Source: Kalaharituber pfeilii
Lineage: Eukaryota > Ascomycota > Pezizomycetes > Pezizales > Pezizaceae
DNA length: 64,000 bases
Reading direction: 5' to 3'
Assembly: GCA_015179045.1 (NCBI GenBank)
Contig: WHUZ01000044.1
Span: 186,001 to 250,000, forward strand
Shown: in pieces, positions 46,437-55,813 of the stretch
How positions within the stretch are numbered: the stretch's first letter is position 1
Layout of the letters: each line of letters begins with the position of its first letter
Made by a program: the position numbers and the translations under genes
The notes under the pieces: generated by a model
The model's input: only the letters and a program-made list of their open reading frames with translations
What the model was told of the DNA's origin: nothing
Databases searched by the model: none

Positions 46437-47729
46437 CTATGGTCCAGGTTTGTCTGGGCATTGCTGATGGAACTTGTGGACAGCATCGAGGTGGCTCATT
46501 CCATTTGCGTGTTGCCAGTCAGGCTGCTCATAACCTAGCCACTTAACAAGATACTGGAGTTGTCTGCGATATATCCTTGAGTCCAAGATCTCTTCAACAT
46601 GGTAATATTCCTCTTCATCAACAATAATTGGTGGGGGTGCAGGAATGTATTGCCCAGGGTATGGATCACTAGCTGCAAGGTCTAGTAAGGAAACGTGGAA
46701 GACATTGTGGACTTGCATAGTAGTAGGAAGCTCGATTCGGTAGGCATATGGAGAGATTTTCTGCAGAATTTTGAAGGGTCCAAGGCGGCGGTGGTCTAAT
46801 TTTCGAGAGGGACGTCGAGTAGTAATATTCTTCGCATTTAGCCATACCATATCCCCTGGCTGGAAGTCTGGAGCAGGAAGGCGGCGTGCATCTGCGTTTT
46901 CCTGGTATCTGTGTTGGGCCCTACGCATTTCAACTCGTAAATGGTCAACAGTTGCTTTAAGAGCTTCAGCATGACTAGACGCAGTTTGTACATCCTTATC
47001 TCGGTGTGGTCCTTTGGCTGGTTGAAGTTCTTCGGTCCAGTATGGATCAAATGCATAATTGGCAAAGAATGGGGAGATGCCTGTAGTTTCTGATGTATTA
47101 TTATTGGCTGCAAACTCAGCGAGAGGTAGCCACTCTGCCCAATCGTCCTGAAGGTAGTTCACAAAGGCTCGAAGGTACTGTTCCATAACAGCATTGACGC
47201 GTTCTGTTTGGCCATCAGTTTCAGGGTGGTATGCAGTAGAAAGCTTAAGTTTGACTCCCCATCGAGATATCAGTGCGTTCCAAAAGAGTGAGGTGAATTG
47301 TGTACCACGGTCACTAATGATTGTCTTGGGTAAGCCATGGATCTTTGCCACATGCGTCACGTATAGTCTAGCAAGTTCTTTTGCAGTGACAGTATCTCGA
47401 CAGGGTATCAAGTGCCGCATTTTCGTTAATCGGTCCACCACAACAAGTATTGCATTACTCCCCTCAGACCAAGGTAGACCCACAACGAAATCGAGAGATA
47501 TGTCTTGCTAGGGCTTCTCAGGAACTGGAAGAGGCTTCAGTATTCCAAATGGAGCATGCCTACTAGTACGAGATCTTTGGCAGATATGGCAGTTTCTGAC
47601 AAAGCGGTCAACATCTCGATACATTCTTGGCCAGTAGTATGTTCTTGATAAGAGTTCAAGTGTTTTCGACCGTCCTGGGTGACCTGCAGCTGGAATCTCA
47701 TGGTGATTCTGCATAAGTCGAAGCTTCAA
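46437..47729 (-). CDS. Gypsy integrase with C-terminal chromodomain
   Basis: The N-terminal zinc-binding motif (HH...AGHPG...C..C in NCHICQRSR) lies at 47729-47580. The catalytic core has D in VVVDRLTKM, D in IISDRGTQF and E in DGQTERVN, the D,D,E triad that joins cDNA to the chromosome. A GPF/Y-like stretch (RRLGPFKILQKISPYAYRIE) precedes a chromodomain (YYHVEEILDSRIYRRQLQYL, VKWLGY). Family knowledge: chromodomains of chromoviruses guide integration to particular histone marks. An in-frame TAG at 47510-47508 replaces the codon between PEKP and QDISLDFV, where Trp is usual (TGG to TAG). A frame change separates it from RNase H near 47800. Confidence 0.92.
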
Positions 47730-47803
47730 TGGATTGTAATTTGGTATATATATTCGCCCACGATACCAAAGTTGGCCATCCTTTTCTTCGCATTCTGCAA
47801 GTG

Positions 47804-49316
47804 TTAGTAATTAGATTGCTTTTTACCCTTACGCAGTGCATCTAAAACTTGATTAGGAATCTTGTCTTGTATATAAGCTTCCTCCATAAGTTCTTCAAGT
47901 GTTGTATCTGCCGTAACCTTCAACGCATTCAGGGTAACCTGTACACTTGACGCAATATTGTGAGGTTTTAGGACAATTTGATTCTGGTGAGCTCGTCTTT
48001 CATCCCCCTCCTGAGGGAGGTCTCCTGACCTTCTTGTTAATGCGTCTGGTTTCCCTCCAAGTTTGCCAGGTCGGTATGTAATTTTGAAGTTGAATCGAGA
48101 GAGAAATTCACTCCAGCGAGCTTGTCGGCGGTTGAGTAGCTTAGTTGACATAAAGTATTCAAGGTTGCGATGGTCAGATAGACTTGAATAGGATGTAGTG
48201 AGGATTCTAGTTCAGGACACCATTCCTCAAAGCAGCGACAATCGCCATCAATTCCTTATCATAGATCTCATAGTTGCATTCTGCTGGTGTGTGCTTTTTA
48301 GAGAAGAATGCTACAGGATGTAAGATCCCTTCATCATCACGTTGGCTCATGACACCAGCAGAAACATAATCAGAAGCATCTGTTTCAACGATTATTAGTT
48401 TCTCAGAGTCAAAGTGGCTAAGTATTGGTGCTGAGGTAAAAGCCTTTTTCAGGTATTCGAATGCATCATTGCATACAGTATCCCATATAAAAGGAGTATC
48501 CTTCCGCGTGAGTTTGACCATAGGAGATACAATGCGAGAGTAGTCTTTGATAAAACGGCGGTAAAAGTTGGCAAATCCTAGAAAGGCGCGAACATCGTGA
48601 AGATTCCTTGGGGCTTCCCATTCCAGAATACAATTGACCTTAGCTGGATCCATTCGAATTCCTTCGCGAGAAATAACCATACCCAGATACTTAACAGAGG
48701 TTTTGTGAAATTCGCATTTCTCAGGTTTCAGATGAAGACCAGCTTCTTTAAGAGCTTCAAGGACACGTCGAACATGGATCTTATGCTCCCGAAGAGTATC
48801 GCTATAAATCAAAATATCATCAAGGTAGGCAGTGTAGAACGCATCGAGAAATGGACGTAAAACCTCATTAATGAACTTCTGAAAGTCGGCAGGAGCATTT
48901 GTAAGACCAAAGGGCATAACTAGAGATTCGTACAGGCCATATCTTGTCCGGAAGGCCGTTTTCCACTCCTCACCCTCAGCCATTCGGATCAGATTGTATG
49001 CCCCACGAATATCCAATGTAGTATAGTATCTGGCCTTTGATAGCTGCATTAGTGTCTCACGGATGAGAGGAAGAGGATATCTGTTCTTAATTGTTCCTTC
49101 ATTGAGTCCACGATAATCAACACAGAGACGAAGTGTACCATCTTTCTTTTTGAAAAATAAGATAGGAGCACCAGCAGGAGAGGATGATGCACGAATAAAG
49201 CCTTTTGAGAGATTGTCTTCTAGCCAACGGCGGAGTTCTTCCAGTTCGGACTTGGAGAGAGAGTAGAGAGGTCCAGAAGGAGGTTGAAACCCATCCTTCA
49301 ATGGGATCTTGTGGTC
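47804..49316 (-). CDS. Gypsy reverse transcriptase and RNase H
   Basis: The RT part (49301-48207) has [59 protein letters not shown] and the catalytic YLDDILIYS. RNase H starts with [16 protein letters not shown] and [20 protein letters not shown]. Near 48207-48160 the frame changes twice (the expected EEW and SDHRNLEYF blocks lie in other frames). It continues at 48151-47804 with [20 protein letters not shown] and [11 protein letters not shown]. Together these copy the element RNA into DNA. As read, the protein stops inside RNase H. Confidence 0.92.
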
Positions 49317-49330
49317 ATAAGGGCGGTGTG

Positions 49331-49427
49331 TTAGCCTGTCTCCGGGCTATGAGGGCTTGCCCAGGGACCCTGCCATGGCCAAGTGCTACAAGCGGGGTTA
49401 TGTGATTAAAAAAAAAAAAAAAAAAAA
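49331..49427 (+). mobile_element. LINE-A 3' tail inside Gypsy pol
   Basis: CTGTCTCCGGGCTATGAGGG, CCCTGCCATGGCCAAGTGCT, ACAAGCGGGGTTATGTGA and poly(A). TSD ATAAGGGCGGTGTG at 49317-49330 and 49428-49441. Body plus one TSD is 111 bp, so it does not change the length modulo three, but its poly(A), read as Phe codons, leads to a stop. Confidence 0.9.
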
Positions 49428-50272
49428 ATAAGGGCGGTGTGGGGGTAGGACCTTAGCAATAGCTTCAGTGAATAGTGGTAGGAACTCATAATACTCCTCA
49501 GGAACTAGCTCCTTGATCTTGGTTAGTTCATCTTTTTCCTCCGCTGGTAGTGCTAATGCTTGATTGATCTCATAGAGGGACAACTTGAAGCATTGGTCAA
49601 AGTTGGTACGCTTCCGAGTTAGCCGGCGGAAGGAAATAGCAGAGATCATCACAGGTTCAGAGTTCAGAGAACTCCTGCTAGTAGCTTCTGGAGTACTGGT
49701 AGTATCCGGAGGACGCTCTGGTGGGTCGATAGTAATGCCTTTTGTGGTAGCAGCCATGTGAGTGCAATGGTGTAAACAAAAATCAGAGTCAAAGATAACA
49801 GTATTTGTAGCAAAGCGGATTGTAACATCATGTCTTCTAAGCCAGGGTATTCCAAGTACGACAGGGTAGTGTCCAAGATGAGTGACAAACATAGGAATTT
49901 CCCAGAGTGCTTATCAATGGTCATCTTTACCTTAGTCAAGTACTTGACATCACCAGATTGTATAGGTCTTCCATCGATAACTTCAATTGTGCGGGGGGTC
50001 TTCAGGGGGTATAGTGGTAAGTTGTGATAGCGTGCAAATTCCTCATCAATGAATGCATATCCAGTTGCTCCACAGTCAATCAGTGCGTGGGTTTGGATGA
50101 TTGGGTAACAAGAGTCAATTAATGAGCATGTAACTATCAAATGATTCCCATCCATCAATTCTTCGTCCACAACAGGTAATTTATTAACAGAAAAAGCAGA
50201 CAACCGGAAACAAGATATAGGAGAAATAGAACGTCCCTTGACAGAGCTATCAAGCTGAGAAGGGACAACTAG
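49428..50272 (-). CDS. Gypsy protease region (start of pol)
   Basis: The frame opens directly at the frameshift site (first -1 codon CTA at 50272-50270). It contains the aspartic protease motif HALIDCGATGYAFIDEEFA, with Cys in place of the usual Ser/Thr, as in other fungal chromoviruses I recall. VVLGIPWLRRHDV (the ILG-type motif) lies in another frame: one base appears to be missing from a C run near 49893. The downstream part (49892-49428) is in register with RT. It cleaves the Gag and Pol precursors. Confidence 0.85.
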
Positions 50273-50278
50273 TTTAAA
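50233..50278 (-). promoter_or_regulatory. Programmed -1 ribosomal frameshift signal (gag-pol)
   Basis: Minus strand: the slippery heptamer T TTA AAC (50278-50272) in the gag frame is followed at once by the gag stop TAG (50271-50269). A 5-base spacer then leads to a stem GTCCCTT (50266-50260) pairing with AAGGGAC (50239-50233), with a small inner AGCT/AGCT pairing. Shifting back one base yields CTA GTT GTC and an open frame into the protease. Heptamer, spacer and stem follow the known rule for -1 frameshifting. Confidence 0.85.
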
Positions 50279-51912
50279 GCCGGTTTGGTAGCAGAGGCTG
50301 GCAGTGACTCAGGTACCTCATCGGTGGAGGAAATAATGGCCTCAGCTGTCCGAAGAGGGCGGCGGGCGACAGGGCAAGTATTAGCCATATGGCCTACACC
50401 TCCACAGTATAGACACCGACCCTCAGCCATCCGTCGGGCCCTTTCTTCCACAGTCAACCTTCGGCGACCTGCAGAGAGATCCATTGGCCCAGCGTGGGTT
50501 CCAATAGCTGTAGTAATACCAGTGGGAGGAGTAGTGTTGATGGGAGGAGCATTGGAAGTAGCCTGAGGGGCTTTGGCTTGAACCATGGGGGTAGGACGAG
50601 AAGTGCCGATTTGGGGCCGACGAGTGAGTTGAGTAGCTCGTCGCTTACTGTCTAAGCGCTGGAGGAGGGCGACAAAGGCAGTAAATTCCTCAGGTTCTTC
50701 GACAGTAATGAGGTCATTAAGCATTTCTTGTGAGAGGCCTTGACGGAGTTGTGATAGCTTTGCTGCCTCATTCCAGTCCAGGTCTTTTTTTTTTTTTTTT
50801 TTTTTTTTTATTTCACGTAACCCCGCTTGCAGCTGTTCGCCATGGCAGGGTCCCTGGACCGAAGTCCTTATGGCCCGGAGACAGGCACCTGTGCAACTAC
50901 CTACACATTCGACCCCTTGTAAAAAGACACAAAGATACCACTACTTCGGTGATGCGGAGGAAACACAAAGCGAGAGCCCAATGTCCCATGAGAACAATCA
51001 AGCACGAATACCCAAATATCCCCCCAGACAATCAAGCAGTCATGTCCATCTCCTCCACATCCCTCTCCTTCCCCTTTCCGTCCACCTTTGTAGTTCTGTC
51101 CCAGTCATACAGGCACGAGTGGTGCCATTTGCCTGATAACCGTGTCTTCGCTGGTGTTTGACTATCTGATTCTACCTCCCCCTCTAGGTAGATAACAATC
51201 GAGCTAGTCTTCTTTCCCTCCCTCCTCTCTTCCAGTCCAGGTCAGCAGCATACCGTTGGAACTCTGCGAAGTAGGAGGAGAACTCTTTATTTGCTTGTCG
51301 GAGATTGGGAATCTTCCGTTCTGCAGTCCTGCGGCGATCAGGGTCTCCAAAGGCGGTCTCAAGGATAGTAATTAAAGCAGCAAGGTCAGTAAGATTAACA
51401 CGGTCATCTAGGACAAAGGGGGCCACTTGTTCCAATGCCATTCCTTTTAATAATGAGACAGCATATCGTAGGCGAGCTTGTTCATCGGTATAGGTGCTGA
51501 CTTTTAGACGCAGTTGAAGGAGGAATGGTCTTAACTGCTCTCGAGACCCATCAAACTTGTCAGGGTCAGGGGTCTTTTGCGTGGTAGGAATAGCAGGGGC
51601 GGTATTCCGAGCCAGGGCAGATTGTATTGTACGAGATTCTTCGAGCTGAGTACGGAGGAGGTCCGTGGTCTGTATGGCAGCAGTGGCTGTAGCTTCGAGG
51701 TCTGTATTTGCTGCTCGCAATTCTGCAATTCGGGCATTAAGGCGTGCGATTTCTGCATCATTTTGTGGTGGGGTATAGACAGGGAGGTTTCTGATTCCTT
51801 CCAAAGCGGCGACCATTCGGTCTGCGGTTCCTTCCGGTTTCGGTGTTGTAAGGAAGTCAGTGTGGGCTGCACTTGCTAGTGCCCACAGGTCTGGTGTAAC
51901 GAGGCGTGACAT
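50269..51912 (-). CDS. Gypsy gag, interrupted by a nested retroelement
   Basis: Starts at ATG 51912-51910 (MSRLVTPDLWALASAAHTDF), 42 bases inside the 5' LTR. The capsid-like region includes FDGSREQLRPFLLQLRLKVS and YAVSLLKGMALEQVAPFV. After the insertion (50785-51229) it resumes with LSQEMLNDLITVEEPEEF. A CCHC nucleocapsid knuckle CLYCGGVGHMANTC lies near 50440-50395, and it stops at 50269. Gag packages the RNA and forms the particle. Without the insertion and one TSD copy the frame would run through to the frameshift site. Confidence 0.88.
50785..51229 (-). mobile_element. ORF1-only LINE-A derivative inside gag
   Basis: TSD TTCCAGTCCAGGTC at 50771-50784 and 51230-51243. On the minus strand it starts within the ORF1 fragment (KTSSIVIYLEGEVESDSQTP), then the same unique 3' region as 54956-55480, then CTGTCTCCGGGCCATAAGGA and the A tail with poly(A). 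Confidence 0.9.
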
Positions 51913-51953
51913 GGCGATAGGTGCGCTCGGTAGAGGGTTGTGACGCAACCTAG

Positions 51954-52377
51954 TGTAGCGGCGGACGCGGTCTGGGGCCCGTGGATGACGGCGATCTACG
52001 GAGCGCAGGCAGGAGGCGGCAGGCGGCAGTTCAGCAGTTCGCGGCAGCAAGGCGGTTCAACGGTTCACAGTGGTATAGCAGTTCAGCGGATCGGCACAGC
52101 AGGTAACCACTCTACTTAGTAGAAACTAAATACAAGAGGTTGCGTAAAGAGAAAAAGGAAAGGAGAACACACAGCCATGAACACTACTTATATACACTTT
52201 TGAGACTGCAATACGCACTCAGGTCACATCCCTTTTACCCATATATATTGTACCGACATCCCGAATGCTTGTCAGAGGTCATCTTTTAGCGTGAAGCTAT
52301 CATCCCGAAATGCTTGTCAGAGGTCATCTTTTAGCGTGAAGCTATTTACCCGGCTCGCTATACAATATCCCGTTACA
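51954..52377 (-). repeat. Gypsy 5' LTR with internal 45-bp duplication
   Basis: 424 bp. It matches the other LTR except for a few substitutions and a tandem duplication of about 45 bases (GCTTGTCAGAGGTCATCTTT block, 52265-52340). Confidence 0.9.
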
Positions 52378-54100
52378 CAAACCTATAGCCTAGTGAGTAC
52401 TGAACTTGATGTCAGAATGAGGGTAATCCTGGCAGTGTCAACCGGCAACCTGGAAGTGTACTAATCAACAGCCTATCATACCCATATCATCCTACCATAT
52501 TCTGCCAGCCGACTCATGTGAGTAGCAACCAGCAGCTTTAGTGCCTGACCAAATGAGCAGCCTGATGAGCGGCCCAATAAGCGGCCCAGCGAGTGGCCCT
52601 AAGAGTAGCCCAGATTCTGAAGCTCCCTTTGCAATTGTGTGAACTTTGTTTCAATTGAGCAGATCCCTGAGAGGGCATCTTAGGCACGCTCTGATATTGC
52701 CATATTAAGATAATTAACGACACTGAAGACATTGGCCATATCAGTTATATCAAGCATATTGGTATATTGAGTGTGCATATCAGACATTGAATGTGTACAT
52801 GGGAGATTGGGCATATTGGGCATATTGGGCATATTGGGCATATTGAGCACGTTGAGTATGTGAATGCGCACTTCTCACTAGTATATTAAGTACATATAAT
52901 AAGTAATATTGGAATGCTGATAACTGTGTAATATGTGAAATGACTTATGCATGCACTCAACATACTGAAGATACCCAGTATCTCATGCGCACGCTCAATA
53001 TGCTTAATATGTCCAATATGCTCAATGCTTTCAGAGCAGTCAATTGTCTCAATGTGGCAATATCGCAGTATGCCTAAGCTGCCCTGGAAGGACATTACTT
53101 AATATCTACGGTGCATAATTTTGAGTAGATACGTGAACCACTACCTGATATTGAGGCCAAGAATTCAGAAACCAGCCTGAGCGGTACTTGCGACTACCTG
53201 GGCCCTTAAGGTAATCCATACCTTGCATTTCTTGCCATCTACATACTTGTTATCCATACTGCGAATCCGGCATTATCTCCGTTGTTTTGAATCCCGGACC
53301 CCTTCGACCACTAATCATCCTATCTCTTTCTCTAATCTCTGTCTCGAACTACATATTCCACACCGTGCTACTGCAATGAAGTGTTCACACTCGATCCATC
53401 CTTTTTTCTAGTAAGTAAGCTTATCAGGGGACACTTGAGTCTTCCTGACTCTTTAACACGTCCTCTGCTTGTGGTTCTAATAAGGCAGCTGTTCTTGAAC
53501 CTCCACGATATCCATTAAGTCGCACCAGATGTCGGAGACCAACTGCATGTTCCCCTTAAGGAATACCGTTTCAATTCTTTCTTGCTCAACATACCAAAGC
53601 CCTCTTGTATGCCCTCCCGCACGCGAATCCAGGAGGTTCAGTGCAGAGTAGATAGGTCTCTGTATGTCTGGGGCTCAAATATCATCAGGAATAGTGCTTC
53701 AAAGTTTTTGGAACATATAGCTGCAATTATTTATTTCCTTGGCATACTTTCTGATTTTACCTACTTACTTGAATCCCAAGAGATTTATTTTATTTTATTT
53801 TATTTTATTTTATTGTTACATCAGAATCTCTTTCTGAAATAGCGAGCTGATTTCTTATGACTCTGATTACAGATTGAGCAAAATGATCTCTATCAATCAC
53901 CGTAGTATCTCAATTCCTCTACATCAAGATACAGATATTAAAATTAACACATCCATAGAGTTCATTCTTTCCTTATCAAACAGCTATTTTGATGCGGTGG
54001 AACCTGTTATATTGGATAAGGAGCTGAGATCAGCAGATTTTATCCAATAGAATAAAATATCCAAAAATCCCACTGTCTAGGGCCGACAAAGTTGACTCAG
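52378..54100. other. Intergenic with simple repeats
   Basis: No gene recognised. 52800-52850 is a GGGCATATT tandem run; similar ATATTGAG phrases are scattered to 53070 in both orientations. 53785-53815 is (ATTTT)n. Confidence 0.45.
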
Positions 54101-54105
54101 TGAGA

Positions 54106-54111
<6 letters not shown>

Positions 54112-54136
<25 letters not shown>

Positions 54137-54633
54137 ATTATCACGTAACCCCGCTTACAGCTGTTCGCCATGGCAGGGTCCCTAGACCGAAGTCCTTATG
54201 GCCTGGAGACAGGCACCTGTGCAGCTACCTACATAAACGTCCCCTATATAACTAGAACAGAAACAACCCTGTTTCCTCTTACAGGCCCAAGGCAAGACAT
54301 TATGATGAGCGTAGGAAGCATCATGGCAGCTTAAGAGGCTTTACCAATGCGGCACTGGCCACTTCTCTTCAGCTGCCCTCCCCCTCCTTCCCCATCCACT
54401 TCCATCCTGTCCTCGGGCACTTTCCCCTTTGTACCCACTCTGTTCCACTTGTATAATTCCGAGTGCAGCCATCTCCCCGACAACCTTACCTTCGCTGGTT
54501 TTTGACCATCCGATTCTACCTCCCCTTTTAGGTAGATTACTACCGAGCTGGTCTTGTTCCCTTCCCTCCTCTCCTTCTTCAACAACCACCGGGCTGCAAC
54601 TATACTCCCCATCCATGGGTTCGCCTTCTCCAA
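54112..54633 (-). mobile_element. ORF1-only LINE-A derivative
   Basis: TSD TGAGACAGGTT at 54101-54111 and 54634-54644. The minus-strand frame (54633-54331) encodes MEKANPWMGSIVAARWLLKK, GNKTSSVVIYLKGEVESDGQ and a Gly/Glu-rich end. A unique 3' region and the A tail with poly(A) follow. Its 5' point lies downstream of that in 54956-55480. Confidence 0.88.
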
Positions 54634-54644
54634 TGAGACAGGTT

Positions 54645-54941
54645 ATCCAATGAGACATGACCCAATATGAGAGGTTCAACTATTATTAGTTTCATTATAT
54701 GACACCATCATTTGAGATATGTCACTGGAGACACCCAACGTCTTCATAAAAACCACCTGTTGTAACTGAATATGCTGAATCTAGGCTTTTTTTTTACCAA
54801 AGAGGGGTTGAAAGCTCCTTATCTGCGGATTCCACTTAATTTCTAGCTTATTTCTTGGTCAGAGCCTTTTCCTCCCATTCATAGTCCCAAATTGGCTCGA
54901 ACGAAATCAAAACAGGAAAGGTTCAACTGAGGCAGCGGTAG
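54645..54941. other. Spacer between two ORF1-only elements
   Basis: No gene; short T8 run at 54788. Confidence 0.4.
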
Positions 54942-54955
54942 GTTGTTACGCTCCT

Positions 54956-55449
54956 TGGGAAAGTAAGAGAGTGGATGGAAAAGGCGAACCCATGGATGGG
55001 GAACATTGTTGTGGCAAGATGGTTGGTGGGAAAAGAAAGGAGGGAGGGAAAGAAGACTAGCTCGATTGTTATCTACCTGGAGGGGGAAGTAGAATCAGAT
55101 AGTCAAACACCAGCGAAGGTACGGTTATCAGGCAAATGGTACCACTCGTGCTTGTATGACTAGGACAGAATGACAAAGGGGGACAGAAAGGGGAAGGGGA
55201 GGGATGTGGAGGAGATGGATATGACTGCTTGATTTTCTGGGGGGACATTTGAGTATTTGTGCTTGATTGTTCTCTTGGGGGATTGAGCTTTCGCTTTGTG
55301 TTTCCTCCACATCACCGAAGTCATAGTATCGTTGTGTGCTTTTACAGGGGACGATTTTGTAGGTAGTTGCACAGGTGCCTGTCTCCGGGCCAGAAGGACT
55401 TCGGTCCAGGGACCCTGCCATGGCGAACAGCTGCAAGCGGGGTTACGTG

Positions 55450-55480
<31 letters not shown>
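54956..55480 (+). mobile_element. ORF1-only LINE-A derivative
   Basis: TSD AGGTTGTTACGCTC at 54942-54955 and 55481-55494; body 525 bp. The frame 54975-55163 encodes MEKANPWMGNIVVARWLVGK, KTSSIVIYLEGEVESDSQTP and VRLSGKWYHSCLYD, then stop. About 200 bases of non-coding 3' region, CTGTCTCCGGGCCAGAAGGA, the A tail and poly(A) complete it. No RT or RNase H sequence lies between ORF1 and tail. Confidence 0.9.
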
Positions 55481-55483
<3 letters not shown>

Positions 55484-55494
55484 TTGTTACGCTC

Positions 55495-55813
55495 GTATGT
55501 TCACATCTTCCCAGTAACGATGCTCAAGTATTCATTCACAATCACCTATCATGTTGTCTTCTTACATTACTCATTCTTTCGAAGTTTTTTTTTTATTACT
55601 ATTATGACAGTATGTGGATATACGCAGGTATGTGGTCATAGCTGATCACATGTCGTGGTTCTAAGAAAACAGGTTGGTGCGTAGCACCAAAAAAAAAAAA
55701 AAAGAACTAATACAGATGCATACGTATAACACCAGTATATTAAGCCTCTTATGAGCCAACCTTGGAATAATCCATCCTTCTAAACTCCACAACCACATCT
55801 CCAGTCCTTACCA
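55495..55813. other. 3' flank of the GH3 gene
   Basis: A poly(A) run at 55689-55703 but no identifiable element; no gene. Confidence 0.4.

Larger units (their letters stand above)
46009..52377 (-). mobile_element. Ty3/Gypsy chromovirus with two LTRs
   Basis: LTRs at 51954-52377 (5') and 46009-46387 (3') enclose, on the minus strand, gag, protease, RT, RNase H, integrase and a chromodomain. The polypurine-like AGGAGGGGAATAG abuts the 3' LTR. The LTRs differ at only a few bases plus one 45-bp tandem duplication, so insertion is recent. If the right LTR is taken to end two bases before its CA, CACAA repeats at both outer borders. Damage: an ORF1-only element in gag, a frame change in protease, a LINE-A tail before RT, two frame changes in RNase H, one before integrase and a TAG in integrase. 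It is dead as it stands but could supply LTRs or be moved in trans. Confidence 0.93.
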
